Shown in pieces: positions 49,392 through 56,968 of a stretch of 64,000 nucleotides of DNA (within the stretch, counting starts at the first letter, position 1; each line of letters begins with the position of its first letter). The position numbers were made by a program, and so were the translations under genes. The DNA lies in NCBI GenBank assembly GCA_029251165.1, contig JAQXDW010000131.1, forward strand, positions 1 to 64,000, given 5' to 3'. Source of the DNA: Myxococcota bacterium. Lineage in GTDB: Bacteria > Myxococcota_A > UBA796. Below the pieces are notes generated by a model that was not told where the DNA came from, searched no databases, and was given only the letters and a program-made list of their open reading frames with translations.

Positions 49392-50843
49392 ATGGACATC
49401 ACCCTGATCAACCCCCCCGAGAAGCTCAGGGTATGGGCGGGTATTCCCAAGGCGCATGCCCACGGCGTGTACTGCTTCCCGCCGCTGGGCCTGATGTACA
49501 TTCAGGCTGCCATCGAGAAGCGCTCTCACTACAAGGCTGAGATCGTCGATCCGGTCGTCGATGACCTCGACTACCCCGACTTCGAGAAGATGCTCAAGCG
49601 GTATCCGCTCGATCTGGTTGGAATCAGCACCTACACGCACTCGCTGCCTGACGTGCAGATGACCATGAACCTGGTCCGCAAGATCAACCCCAACGCTACG
49701 ATCGTACTCGGCGGGCCGCACTGCGCGATGTTCCCCGAGTACGCCATCCAGCTCGACACCGCCGATGCGATCATCACCGGAGACGGCGAGGATGCCTTCC
49801 TCGAGATGGTCAAGCGCTTCGATGCGGGCAACCGTGACTTCTCCGGCATCGCCGGGGTCTGGTGGAAGAGCGACGGCCAGGTCATCAAGAACACCGAGCG
49901 GGTCTCCACCAAGAACCTCTCCGCCTACCCCTGGCCCGATCGCCGCCGCTCCCGGTACAAGGACTACTACCTGCCGGGCACCAAGCAGCCGATGGTCACC
50001 ACCGCCATCACCAGCCGCGGCTGTCCGCACTCCTGTCCGTTCTGCCTCACCTACAAGAAGCAGTACCGCATCCGGGACATCGAAGACATCCTCGACGAGA
50101 TGGAGGACTGCGTCTCGCTGGGCATCACCGAGACCCACTTCATCGACGACCTGTTCACCCCGAACAGCCAGTGGGTCCTCAAGTTCTGTGACGCCATTGA
50201 GCGCCGCGGTCTGAAGTTCAGCTGGGGCTACAAGACCACCATCGCAGGCACCACGCGCGAGCAGATCCGTCGCTGTCGGGAGACCGGCTGCACCAAGATC
50301 CACTTCGGAGTGGAGTCTGCCAACAACGAAGGTCTGGACTCCTGGGGCAAGCACTGCGACACCGACGACGTCCACCGCGTCTTCAAGTGGTGTCGTGAGG
50401 AAGGCGTGCGAAGCGTGGCGTACATCATGCTTGCCGGCCCCCACGAGCACACTCTGGAGGATGCGGTCAAGAACATCGACGAGATGATCAAGCTCGACGC
50501 CGAGTACGCCGTGTTTGCAGTGTTCTCGCCCTACCCAGGCACCGACTCCTTCGCCGATGGCGCCAAGATGGGCCTCTACCCTGCAGACTGCTGGGATCGC
50601 ATGATGAAGGATCCGCTGTGCGGGGTCGAGGTTCCGGTCTGCTGGGAGGAGCACCTCAACAAGGCAGAAATCCTGGAGCTGCTCAAGATCGCACACCGTA
50701 AGTTCTACATGCGCCCCAGGTTCGTCGCCCGCCAGATCCTCAATCTGGAGACCGGCGCCGAGTTCAAGCGGCTCACCAAGGCTGCCATGTCGCTGGCAAA
50801 GCTGGAGCTGCTCAAGGCCAACAGCAGGACCGCGCCCGTCTAA
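49392..50843 (+). CDS. B12-binding-domain radical SAM protein
   Basis: 483 aa. N-terminal cobalamin-binding-like domain (~1-155: ITLINPP, ISTYTHSLPDVQMTMNLVRKI, VLGGPHCAMFPEYAI). The 4Fe-4S motif is CPHSCPFC (Cys-x3-Cys-x2-Cys) at ~214, in the SRGCPHSCPFC block. TIM-barrel motifs include THFIDDLFTPN, FGVESANNEGL and IMLAGPHEHTLED. Such enzymes methylate or rearrange unactivated carbons; the substrate is unknown. Ribosome site GGAGG. Terminated at 50871-50895. Related in type to, but distinct from, the radical SAM gene at 22279. Confidence 0.93.
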   Translation: MDITLINPPEKLRVWAGIPKAHAHGVYCFPPLGLMYIQAAIEKRSHYKAEIVDPVVDDLDYPDFEKMLKRYPLDLVGISTYTHSLPDVQMTMNLVRKINPNATIVLGGPHCAMFPEYAIQLDTADAIITGDGEDAFLEMVKRFDAGNRDFSGIAGVWWKSDGQVIKNTERVSTKNLSAYPWPDRRRSRYKDYYLPGTKQPMVTTAITSRGCPHSCPFCLTYKKQYRIRDIEDILDEMEDCVSLGITETHFIDDLFTPNSQWVLKFCDAIERRGLKFSWGYKTTIAGTTREQIRRCRETGCTKIHFGVESANNEGLDSWGKHCDTDDVHRVFKWCREEGVRSVAYIMLAGPHEHTLEDAVKNIDEMIKLDAEYAVFAVFSPYPGTDSFADGAKMGLYPADCWDRMMKDPLCGVEVPVCWEEHLNKAEILELLKIAHRKFYMRPRFVARQILNLETGAEFKRLTKAAMSLAKLELLKANSRTAPV

Positions 50844-50870
50844 GGGAAGGTCAGACTGTCTGCTCAGAAG

Positions 50871-50895
50871 GCCCGCCACATGGCGGGTCTTTTTT
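50871..50895 (+). terminator. Intrinsic terminator of the radical SAM gene
   Basis: CCCGCC-ACAT-GGCGGG stem followed by TC and six T (50890-50895), 28 nt after the stop. Confidence 0.9.
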
Positions 50896-50916
50896 GTTGG
50901 CGATAGAGCCATCCAG

Positions 50917-51186
50917 ATGACCATCTTCCGATCCATCCTCGCATTTGTCCTGATCTCCGCCACCGCCAAGGCCGAGAACACCGACTGGATCGTGCGAACG
51001 GCACGCATGGAGGGCGCCGCAGCGAACATCGAGGAGACTGCTGCAGCGCTGGAAGAGACCGCCGCCCGGATCGTGGCCGCGAAGCGACTCCACGCCATGG
51101 CGGAGCTGGTCTCCGATGCTGACGAGCTGAACCGACGGGTGCTCGCGGCCGGCTTGGCAGCTGAGGTCCTCGACAAGACCCGATAG
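50917..51186 (+). CDS. Small exported protein, unknown
   Basis: 89 aa with a signal peptide ending ATAKA|ENTD. The mature 70 residues are one long helix-rich segment (AANIEETAAALEETAARIVAAKRLHAMAELVSDADELNRRVL) with a heptad pattern, suggesting a coiled coil. The ATG comes 22 nt after the terminator T-run and lacks a clear ribosome site, so expression is uncertain. No family recognised. Confidence 0.6.
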   Translation: MTIFRSILAFVLISATAKAENTDWIVRTARMEGAAANIEETAAALEETAARIVAAKRLHAMAELVSDADELNRRVLAAGLAAEVLDKTR

Positions 51187-51218
51187 TCCTCACCCAACCA
51201 ATAGTCCTCACCCAACCA
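51183..51218 (+). repeat. Two adjacent 18-bp copies spanning a stop codon
   Basis: ATAGTCCTCACCCAACCA at 51183-51200 is followed immediately by an identical copy at 51201-51218. The TAG of the 89-aa gene lies in the first copy, so this looks like a recent tandem duplication. Confidence 0.9.
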
Positions 51219-51254
51219 GAGGCGGTCAGAGCTTGCTTTGAACGGGGAAACCCT

Positions 51255-52304
51255 ATGAGGAACCCTGTGGACATCTCCGTAACAATTTGCTATGTCAATA
51301 CAAGTGTGCGGTCCTATCTCAAGGATTCTCCTCAGCACGCATCCTCGCCCATGCCAGCCTTTCCTCCGGGTTCCCACATGTCCAATGGCCTCGCATTTAC
51401 TGAACATCCCCGTTCTACCGGCGAAATTGGTGCTACAGAGCAGATCGCACAGATCCTTCAGAGCTCAGGCCTCGATGCGCCAGCAACGCTCTACGATGAG
51501 TCGCTGGCCTATGCACAGGAGGGCAAGCTCGCTGCCGCAACCGAGCGTCTCCGCATGCTGCTCTGCCTGGACCCCACCGACACCGACGCTTCGATGCTGC
51601 TCGGCAAGGTCCTCGCGACCCGCAACCAGTGGCAGGAAGCGCTGGCTTACATCGACTCGGCCATCAACAACGGAGCCGTGGCTGAGCCTGGACTCCGTGA
51701 TCACGTGGAGACCAATTTGCGACGTCAGGTTGAAGCCGATGAGCAGCGTCGTGCACGGGTAACGGCACGAGAGCAGGGTGAGATCCTCACCCTCCGCAGC
51801 GAGGCCAAGCGTCTCCGCAGCGACAATGCAGCCCTCGATGCCCAGGTCGATGACCTCCAGAAGCGCATCCGCATCTGGAGCAGCGTCACCGCGCTGATCG
51901 CTGGAAGTGCCAGCGCCCTGCTGATTGCCGCGCTGCTGTTTGGCGGAGGCGGCTCAGAGTCCACCGAGCCCGTCGCGGCTGAAGCGACCACCATCGCGCA
52001 GCCCACGCCCAGCGTGGTCACCGCTCCCGCAGCCGTCACGCCCGCAGCCGTCGCGCCCGCAGCCGTCGCGCCCGAGCCCGAGCCGCTCAACACTGCTCCA
52101 GTGGCCTCCGATCCCAACGCCTCTGGCCAAGAGTTCCCAGCAACGCACACCGTCAAGCGTGGCGACACCCTCGGCCAGATCTCGATGCGCTACTATGGCA
52201 AGGCCAGCCTGTACAGCCACATCAAGCAGGCCAACGACATGACCAGTGAGGACCTCCAGCTTGGTCAGAAGCTGCTCATTCCAGAGCCGCCCGAAGACGA
52301 CTGA
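51255..52304 (+). CDS. Single-pass membrane protein with LysM domain
   Basis: 349 aa as called from 51255, where GGGGA lies about 6 nt upstream; residues 1-41 are compositionally unlike the rest and the start at ATG 51378 (MSNGLAFTEH) is the alternative. A TPR-like helical block (~75-130, SLAYAQEGKLAAATERLRML) is followed by a coiled-coil segment and a transmembrane helix (~213-233, SSVTALIAGSASALLIAALLF). An Ala/Pro-rich linker (VAPAAVAPEPEP) leads to a C-terminal LysM domain (HTVKRGDTLGQISMRYYGK...LLIP). Likely inner-membrane anchored, with LysM binding peptidoglycan. Confidence 0.8.
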   Translation: MRNPVDISVTICYVNTSVRSYLKDSPQHASSPMPAFPPGSHMSNGLAFTEHPRSTGEIGATEQIAQILQSSGLDAPATLYDESLAYAQEGKLAAATERLRMLLCLDPTDTDASMLLGKVLATRNQWQEALAYIDSAINNGAVAEPGLRDHVETNLRRQVEADEQRRARVTAREQGEILTLRSEAKRLRSDNAALDAQVDDLQKRIRIWSSVTALIAGSASALLIAALLFGGGGSESTEPVAAEATTIAQPTPSVVTAPAAVTPAAVAPAAVAPEPEPLNTAPVASDPNASGQEFPATHTVKRGDTLGQISMRYYGKASLYSHIKQANDMTSEDLQLGQKLLIPEPPEDD

Positions 52305-52337
52305 GCGCAAGCACTCGCGCACGGCGGACTCTACCGA

Positions 52338-52359
52338 ACGCTCCCTCCAGAGGGAGCGT
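52338..52359. terminator. Bidirectional terminator hairpin
   Basis: ACGCTCCCT-CCAG-AGGGAGCGT, a perfect 9-bp stem, between the convergent LysM and TPR genes; GTTTC follows on the plus side. Confidence 0.7.
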
Positions 52360-52389
52360 GCTGCGTTTCAGTGGCCAGCGGCGTGCGGG

Positions 52390-53637
52390 TCAGCCCTCGG
52401 AGGCTTCTTTTGCCCGTCGTGTCTCGATGCGCTCCAGCTTCGCCTTGGCCCGCTTCAGCTTGTTCGCGCGCCAGGCAGCCTTATATGCCACCTCAGCCTC
52501 ATCCCAGTTCTTCTGCTTGTAGTAGACGTTCCCCTTGTAATACAGAGAGTACGCTCGCTGGTAATCTGAGAGGTTGAAGGCCAGGTATTTGTCGGCGTGG
52601 GCAATCGATGCGTCGAACTTTCCCCAGCGGAGATAGAGCCGCTGCATGTAGTAGTGGACCCGCTCGTTGTTGCCGTCGATGGCCAGAACGCGCTTGTAGG
52701 TCGACTCGCTCTCGGCATACATCCGACGGTACATCTGGATGCGACCGAGCACCTGAAGGTTGACGATGTTGTTGGGATAGGCGCGAGACAGGCTCGTCGC
52801 GAGGCCCAGCGCCCGGTTCATCTCCCCCTCTTCAATCCAGGTGTATGTCAGGGCGTGTCCAGCAGCGGGCCTCAGGAAGACCGACTCGCGCTGGGCGAGC
52901 TGCATCATCTCGATCCCCTTCTCGCGCTCATCCGAGAAGGTCGGGACGCCAGGGGTGTTTAGGGCGATCACGCTGCGCCAGTACAGCCAGAGGCCATCTC
53001 CGAGCTGAGCGTCGACAAACTGCGGGGCCATCTCTCCAGCCAACGCAACGTACTTCATCGCCTCCATGCCGCGATTGATCGCCGTGACGAACTCTTCCTT
53101 GCGCATCTTGTGGATCGCATCGACCCCCAGCAGCGCACCGAGCAAGAAGGTCTCCCAGACCTCGTTGCCTGGAGAGAGCATCGCCTGCTCCATGGACTGA
53201 CGTGCACGGTTGAACGTGGAGTTGTACTGAGCGTCGTACTTAAAATCGAAGTTCTCCAGCATCAGCGCCTGCCACACCAGGGCCTGCCCGACCGGACCGA
53301 CGCCAGAGCCACGCCACCGGGTCTCGATGCCGGCGAAGGTGGCCCTGGACTTGGCATAGTCCCGCTCATAGAGCCCCTCCATCGCCTGCCAGCACTCCCA
53401 CACGAATTCGACATCCATGTTGAGCATCTCCGCGCCCCGAGCAATCCGAGCCGGGTACTGACCGATCATTTCCTCCTCAGCGGAGGGCGTGATGGTGCCA
53501 TCTTCACGGATATTGCCCCGCAGCGGGGGCGGCTTGCGGCCGGTGACCGAGTCCCCCTGAGGGACTGCAGGCTCCTCAGTGCTGTCCTCAGCGAAGGCTG
53601 GGGCTGAGAGGAGCAGGGCGAGGGCGAGGCGCATCAT
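52390..53637 (-). CDS. Exported TPR protein
   Basis: 415 aa with a signal peptide ending SAPAFA|EDS. TPR-like helical hairpins extend from ~60 to ~400 (QALVWQALMLENFDFKYDAQ, EMNRALGLATSLSRAYP, YAESESTYKRVLAI, WGKFDASIAHADKYLAF, NWDEAEVAYKAAWRANK). Ends in a Lys/Arg-rich segment. Probably a periplasmic scaffold. The ATG overlaps the gshB stop (ATGA); the gene therefore follows gshB in the same transcript. Confidence 0.85.
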   Translation of the reverse strand: MMRLALALLLSAPAFAEDSTEEPAVPQGDSVTGRKPPPLRGNIREDGTITPSAEEEMIGQYPARIARGAEMLNMDVEFVWECWQAMEGLYERDYAKSRATFAGIETRWRGSGVGPVGQALVWQALMLENFDFKYDAQYNSTFNRARQSMEQAMLSPGNEVWETFLLGALLGVDAIHKMRKEEFVTAINRGMEAMKYVALAGEMAPQFVDAQLGDGLWLYWRSVIALNTPGVPTFSDEREKGIEMMQLAQRESVFLRPAAGHALTYTWIEEGEMNRALGLATSLSRAYPNNIVNLQVLGRIQMYRRMYAESESTYKRVLAIDGNNERVHYYMQRLYLRWGKFDASIAHADKYLAFNLSDYQRAYSLYYKGNVYYKQKNWDEAEVAYKAAWRANKLKRAKAKLERIETRRAKEASEG

Positions 53638-54581
53638 GAGGCGACTCCGTTGTTGAAGCGGTTGATCACAGCATCTGTCAGGGTGCGCTCCAGGCGCAGT
53701 CCCATCAGCCGGTTGATCTCCTGGATCCCGGTGGGGCTCGTGACGTTAATCTCGGTCAGGTAGTTCCCGATGATGTCGATTCCGACAAACAGCAGCCCCT
53801 CTGCCTTCAGCCGAGCAGACAGCGCATCACAGATCTCGCGATCCCGCTCGGTCAGGTCGAAGGCCTCTACGGTGGCACCGACGTGCATGTTGCCGCGATG
53901 GTCACCAGGCTGGGGGACACGGGCCATCCAGCCGACCGGCTCGCCGTCGATCAGGATGATCCGCTTGTCACCCTGCGTGATCTCGGGGATGTAGCGCTGC
54001 ACCAGGATGTACTGCTTCTCTTCTTCGGTGAGGATCTCGATCATCGAGCGGAGGTTTGCGTCTCTCGCATGACTCACCAAGACACCTCGGCCGCCGTTTC
54101 CATCCCACGGCTTGAGCACAACCTTCTCCCACTGCTCCGCCCATGCCTTCGCCCGGGCGATGTGTCGGGTGGCGAGAGTGGGGGGGCAGAGGTGTGGCCA
54201 CTGCATCGCATACATCTTCTCGTTGGAATTGCGAATGGTCGCTGGGTCGTTGAGGACCATCGTGGTGTCTGGCACCAGATCCAGCAGGTAGGTCGAGAAG
54301 ATGTAGTCCATGTCAAACGGGGGATCTTTGCGCATCCACACCACATCAAATTCTCCGAGGCAGACCTCCTCCGCCGGCTCAGGAACGAAGTGCGGAGCCT
54401 GCTGTGAGACCTCGACCGCGCTGATCTTTCCCCAGGTCGCGCCATCGACTGCGTAGAGGTCGCCCGGGGTGCAGAAGGAGACCGGCCAGCCGCGCCGGCG
54501 CGCCTCCAACATAAGCATGTAGGTAGAGTCTCCAGAGATGTGGATTCGCTCAAGGGGATCCATCACAAACAGGGTCTTCAA
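53634..54581 (-). CDS. gshB: Glutathione synthetase
   Basis: 315 aa, matching the usual 316. ATP-grasp ligase joining gamma-glutamylcysteine and glycine. Signatures: DPLERIHISGDSTYMLMLEARRRG, MRKDPPFDMDYIFSTYLLD, the Gly-rich loop WDGNGGRGVL, GDKRIILIDGEPVGWMARVP and EINVTSPTGIQEINRL. The start is TTG 54581 because GGAG lies 5 nt upstream and the family N-terminus (KTLFVMDP) begins there; ATG 54563 (MDPLERI) is an alternative. Overlaps the downstream TPR gene by ATGA. No gshA nearby. Confidence 0.95.
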   Translation of the reverse strand: MKTLFVMDPLERIHISGDSTYMLMLEARRRGWPVSFCTPGDLYAVDGATWGKISAVEVSQQAPHFVPEPAEEVCLGEFDVVWMRKDPPFDMDYIFSTYLLDLVPDTTMVLNDPATIRNSNEKMYAMQWPHLCPPTLATRHIARAKAWAEQWEKVVLKPWDGNGGRGVLVSHARDANLRSMIEILTEEEKQYILVQRYIPEITQGDKRIILIDGEPVGWMARVPQPGDHRGNMHVGATVEAFDLTERDREICDALSARLKAEGLLFVGIDIIGNYLTEINVTSPTGIQEINRLMGLRLERTLTDAVINRFNNGVAS

Positions 54582-54761
54582 GGGGGCTCCGGTCGCAGCA
54601 GGGGTGACATTTCGAGGGTGGGATTCAGGGGATTGTATCCGACAGCTTTTTATCCGACCGGCTCCGCTCAAGAATTCGCTTCCGTCGTGGTCGTCCATCT
54701 TCGGAAGCTCGGAGGAGGAGCCATCTACAGTGCCCACCCGCCCTTCGAGAGCAGCCGTCGA

Positions 54762-56093
54762 TCACTTCCCGATGCAGAACTTCGAGAACAGCCGATCCAG
54801 CACCGCCTCGCGAACATCCTCACCAGACAGCTCTGCGAGGCGCTCCAGGGCTGCAGTGACCTCTTCTGCAGCGATGGCTGGACCGAGGAGAGACGAGAGG
54901 GCACCAGCCGCCTGCTCCACATGCTCCGAGACTGATCGGAACAAGTCGTGCTGACGCTGGCTGAGCACCACCAGCTGCTCGCCTCCAGAGGCTCCCGCTG
55001 ACAGCTGCGCACGGATCGCAGCCTTCAGCGAGCGCACGCCGTCACCGGTCGTGCTGCTGACGCACAGATCGACTGGAGGCGCATCGCGATGAGCCGGAAG
55101 GTCTGTGTGGGTGCCGATGCGGAGGCGGGGGAGGGCGGCCGTTCGCTCCAGCAGCTCCGGCCAGGCGGGATCAGGAGGCGCACTGAGCGGGGTGATCAGC
55201 AACAGCAGATCGGCCTCAGCGGTCATGGCTCGACCCAGCGCAATTCCTGCGGCTTCGATGGGATCGTCGGTGCTGCTTCGCTCTCCAGCGGTGTCGAGGT
55301 AGCGAACCTCCAGCCCCTCCAGCAGCACGCTGCGCTCGACGACATCTCGGGTGGTGCCCGGTGTGGGGCTGACCAGCGCACGGGCGGTGCCGACGAGCTG
55401 GTTGAACAGGCTCGACTTTCCGGCGTTGACCGACCCAATCAGGGCGACGGTCGCACCCTGGATGCGGACCCTGCCCGCGCGCCAGGACGAAGCCGCTGCA
55501 GCGGCACGCCCAGCGACCGCGTGGAGGCCATCGATCACTGCGCCATCGTCCTCGTATCCCAGCTCATCGCCGGGGTGGTCCAGGCGCGCCTCAAGCTCTG
55601 CGGCGAGGTCGAGCAGGGCCTCGGACAGCGACGCCGACAGCGCACCTGTCGCTCCGCTCATTCCAGCATGGGCCAGGGCCACTCCTGCCGGAGAGGTCGC
55701 CGCGATCAGCGCGCGCAGGGCCTCCGCACCGAGCAGTGTAGTGCGCCCGCTGAGCAGCGCCTGCCGGGTGAATTCTCCAGGACGAGCCATCCGCGCGCCC
55801 GACGCGATCAGCGCGGAGAGCAGCAGCTCGACGATCACCGGATTGCCGTGACAGGACAGCTCGACGACATCCTCGCCGGTGAAGCTTCTGGGGCCAGGCA
55901 TCCAGACCACGAGGAGGGCATCGATCGGCCCATCTGGACCGATCGCAGTGCGCAGGCTGGCCCGCCGTGGGCGCCACGGGGGACCGCCCGGACAGACCAT
56001 CGAGGCGATCGGCTTCGCCTCGGGTCCGCTCAGGCGGAGCATCGCCACCCCGCTCCGCCCCATCGGGGTGGCCAGGGCGACGATGGTTGACAC
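54762..56093 (-). CDS. mnmE: tRNA U34 carboxymethylaminomethyl GTPase MnmE
   Basis: 443 aa. Works with MnmG to modify wobble uridine. Formyl-THF-binding N-domain (STIVALATPMGRSGVAMLRLSG), helical domain, GTPase G1 GSVNAGKSS, TTRD switch, DTAGER, and the C-terminal catalytic FCIGK with the essential Cys. GTG start shares the G of the preceding TAG stop of khpB (TAGTG). The partner mnmG and rsmG/parAB are not adjacent; gshB follows after 180 bp instead. Confidence 0.97.
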   Translation of the reverse strand: MSTIVALATPMGRSGVAMLRLSGPEAKPIASMVCPGGPPWRPRRASLRTAIGPDGPIDALLVVWMPGPRSFTGEDVVELSCHGNPVIVELLLSALIASGARMARPGEFTRQALLSGRTTLLGAEALRALIAATSPAGVALAHAGMSGATGALSASLSEALLDLAAELEARLDHPGDELGYEDDGAVIDGLHAVAGRAAAAASSWRAGRVRIQGATVALIGSVNAGKSSLFNQLVGTARALVSPTPGTTRDVVERSVLLEGLEVRYLDTAGERSSTDDPIEAAGIALGRAMTAEADLLLLITPLSAPPDPAWPELLERTAALPRLRIGTHTDLPAHRDAPPVDLCVSSTTGDGVRSLKAAIRAQLSAGASGGEQLVVLSQRQHDLFRSVSEHVEQAAGALSSLLGPAIAAEEVTAALERLAELSGEDVREAVLDRLFSKFCIGK

Positions 56094-56953
56094 TACTCTT
56101 CGGAGCCTTCGCGCAGGATGCGGACCCGCTTGTCGTCGCCGTCCATGAAGCTGGCCGTGCTCACACCATCGATCTCCGCGATCGTGATGTGCACAATCCG
56201 ACGCTCAAAGGAGTTGAGGGACTGGCGGATGTCGATGGGCTTGCCATCCTCGAGGACCCGAGCAGCCAGCTTCTGAGCGAGACGCTCAAGCGCTGCGACG
56301 TCCTCATCGGAGCGACGGGGACGGCTGCGTCGGTCATCCCGACGGCCACCGCGATCATCCCGACGGCCACCGCGGTCATCCCGGCGACCACCGCGGTCAT
56401 CCCGGCGACCACCGCGGTCATCCCGACGACCACCGCGGTCGTCCCGGCGACCACCGCGATCATCCCGACGGTCATCCCGACGGTCATCCCGACGGTCATC
56501 CCGATCCCGACCGCCGCCGATGTCCATGCGGAAGTTCCAGTCACCGTGCTCGACGGACATCGCCGCCTCCAGCATCTCCTGGATGGCGCGGAGCGTGGCA
56601 CCCTGGCGACCGACCAGGTAGCGACCAGACTCCGAGTCCACCAGCAGCGTGGCGTGCTTGTTGGTGCCGAGGCGAACGCCGACGGTTGCCTCGAAGCCCA
56701 TCTTCTCGATGAGCCCGACCAGCCAGAGCCGTGCAGCCTCAGCGCCAGCGGTCTCTGCCGGATCGCGAGCCCAGGCCGCGATCTTGACAGTGTCCATGCC
56801 AGTGCTGGTGCCGTTCTTGCTCAGGAAGTGCTCGCGATCGATCTTGTAGGAGACCGACATTGCCGGCACTCCGAGCTCAGAAGCCGCCTGCTTGAGGGCA
56901 TCGTTGAGGGTCCGCGCTTCGGCGGTGACAGCACCCTTGGGAATTGTAGTCAT
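56093..56953 (-). CDS. khpB: RNA-binding protein KhpB/Jag with GGRRDDR repeat insert
   Basis: 286 aa. Jag-N region (~1-45), KH domain with GRYLVGRQGATLRAIQ (~110-125), R3H domain (~216-280) with the R-x-S...ERRIVH signature. Between KH and R3H lies an insert (~149-215) of Arg/Asp/Gly repeats (GGRRDDR heptads, six or seven copies), which looks disordered and RNA-binding. KhpB/KhpA control cell-wall and division RNAs in other bacteria. Lies between yidC and mnmE as usual. The insert is the notable departure; its DNA is a 21-bp tandem repeat. Confidence 0.92.
   Translation of the reverse strand: MTTIPKGAVTAEARTLNDALKQAASELGVPAMSVSYKIDREHFLSKNGTSTGMDTVKIAAWARDPAETAGAEAARLWLVGLIEKMGFEATVGVRLGTNKHATLLVDSESGRYLVGRQGATLRAIQEMLEAAMSVEHGDWNFRMDIGGGRDRDDRRDDRRDDRRDDRGGRRDDRGGRRDDRGGRRDDRGGRRDDRGGRRDDRGGRRDDRRSRPRRSDEDVAALERLAQKLAARVLEDGKPIDIRQSLNSFERRIVHITIAEIDGVSTASFMDGDDKRVRILREGSEE
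56331..56500 (-). repeat. 21-bp in-frame tandem repeat inside khpB
   Basis: Units related to CGACCACCGCGGTCATCCCGG on the plus strand repeat six to seven times, followed by a 12-bp-period tail. They encode the GGRRDDR insert. Copy number may vary in frame. Confidence 0.85.
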
Positions 56954-56968
56954 ATTGAATCTCCAGTC

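Noticed and set aside
49263..51407. 714-aa minus-strand ORF
   Set aside because: Antisense to the radical SAM gene with its Fe-S motif and to the small exported gene; no domain of its own.
56331..56500. CRISPR or intergenic repeat
   Set aside because: The repeat is in frame inside khpB with no unique spacers.
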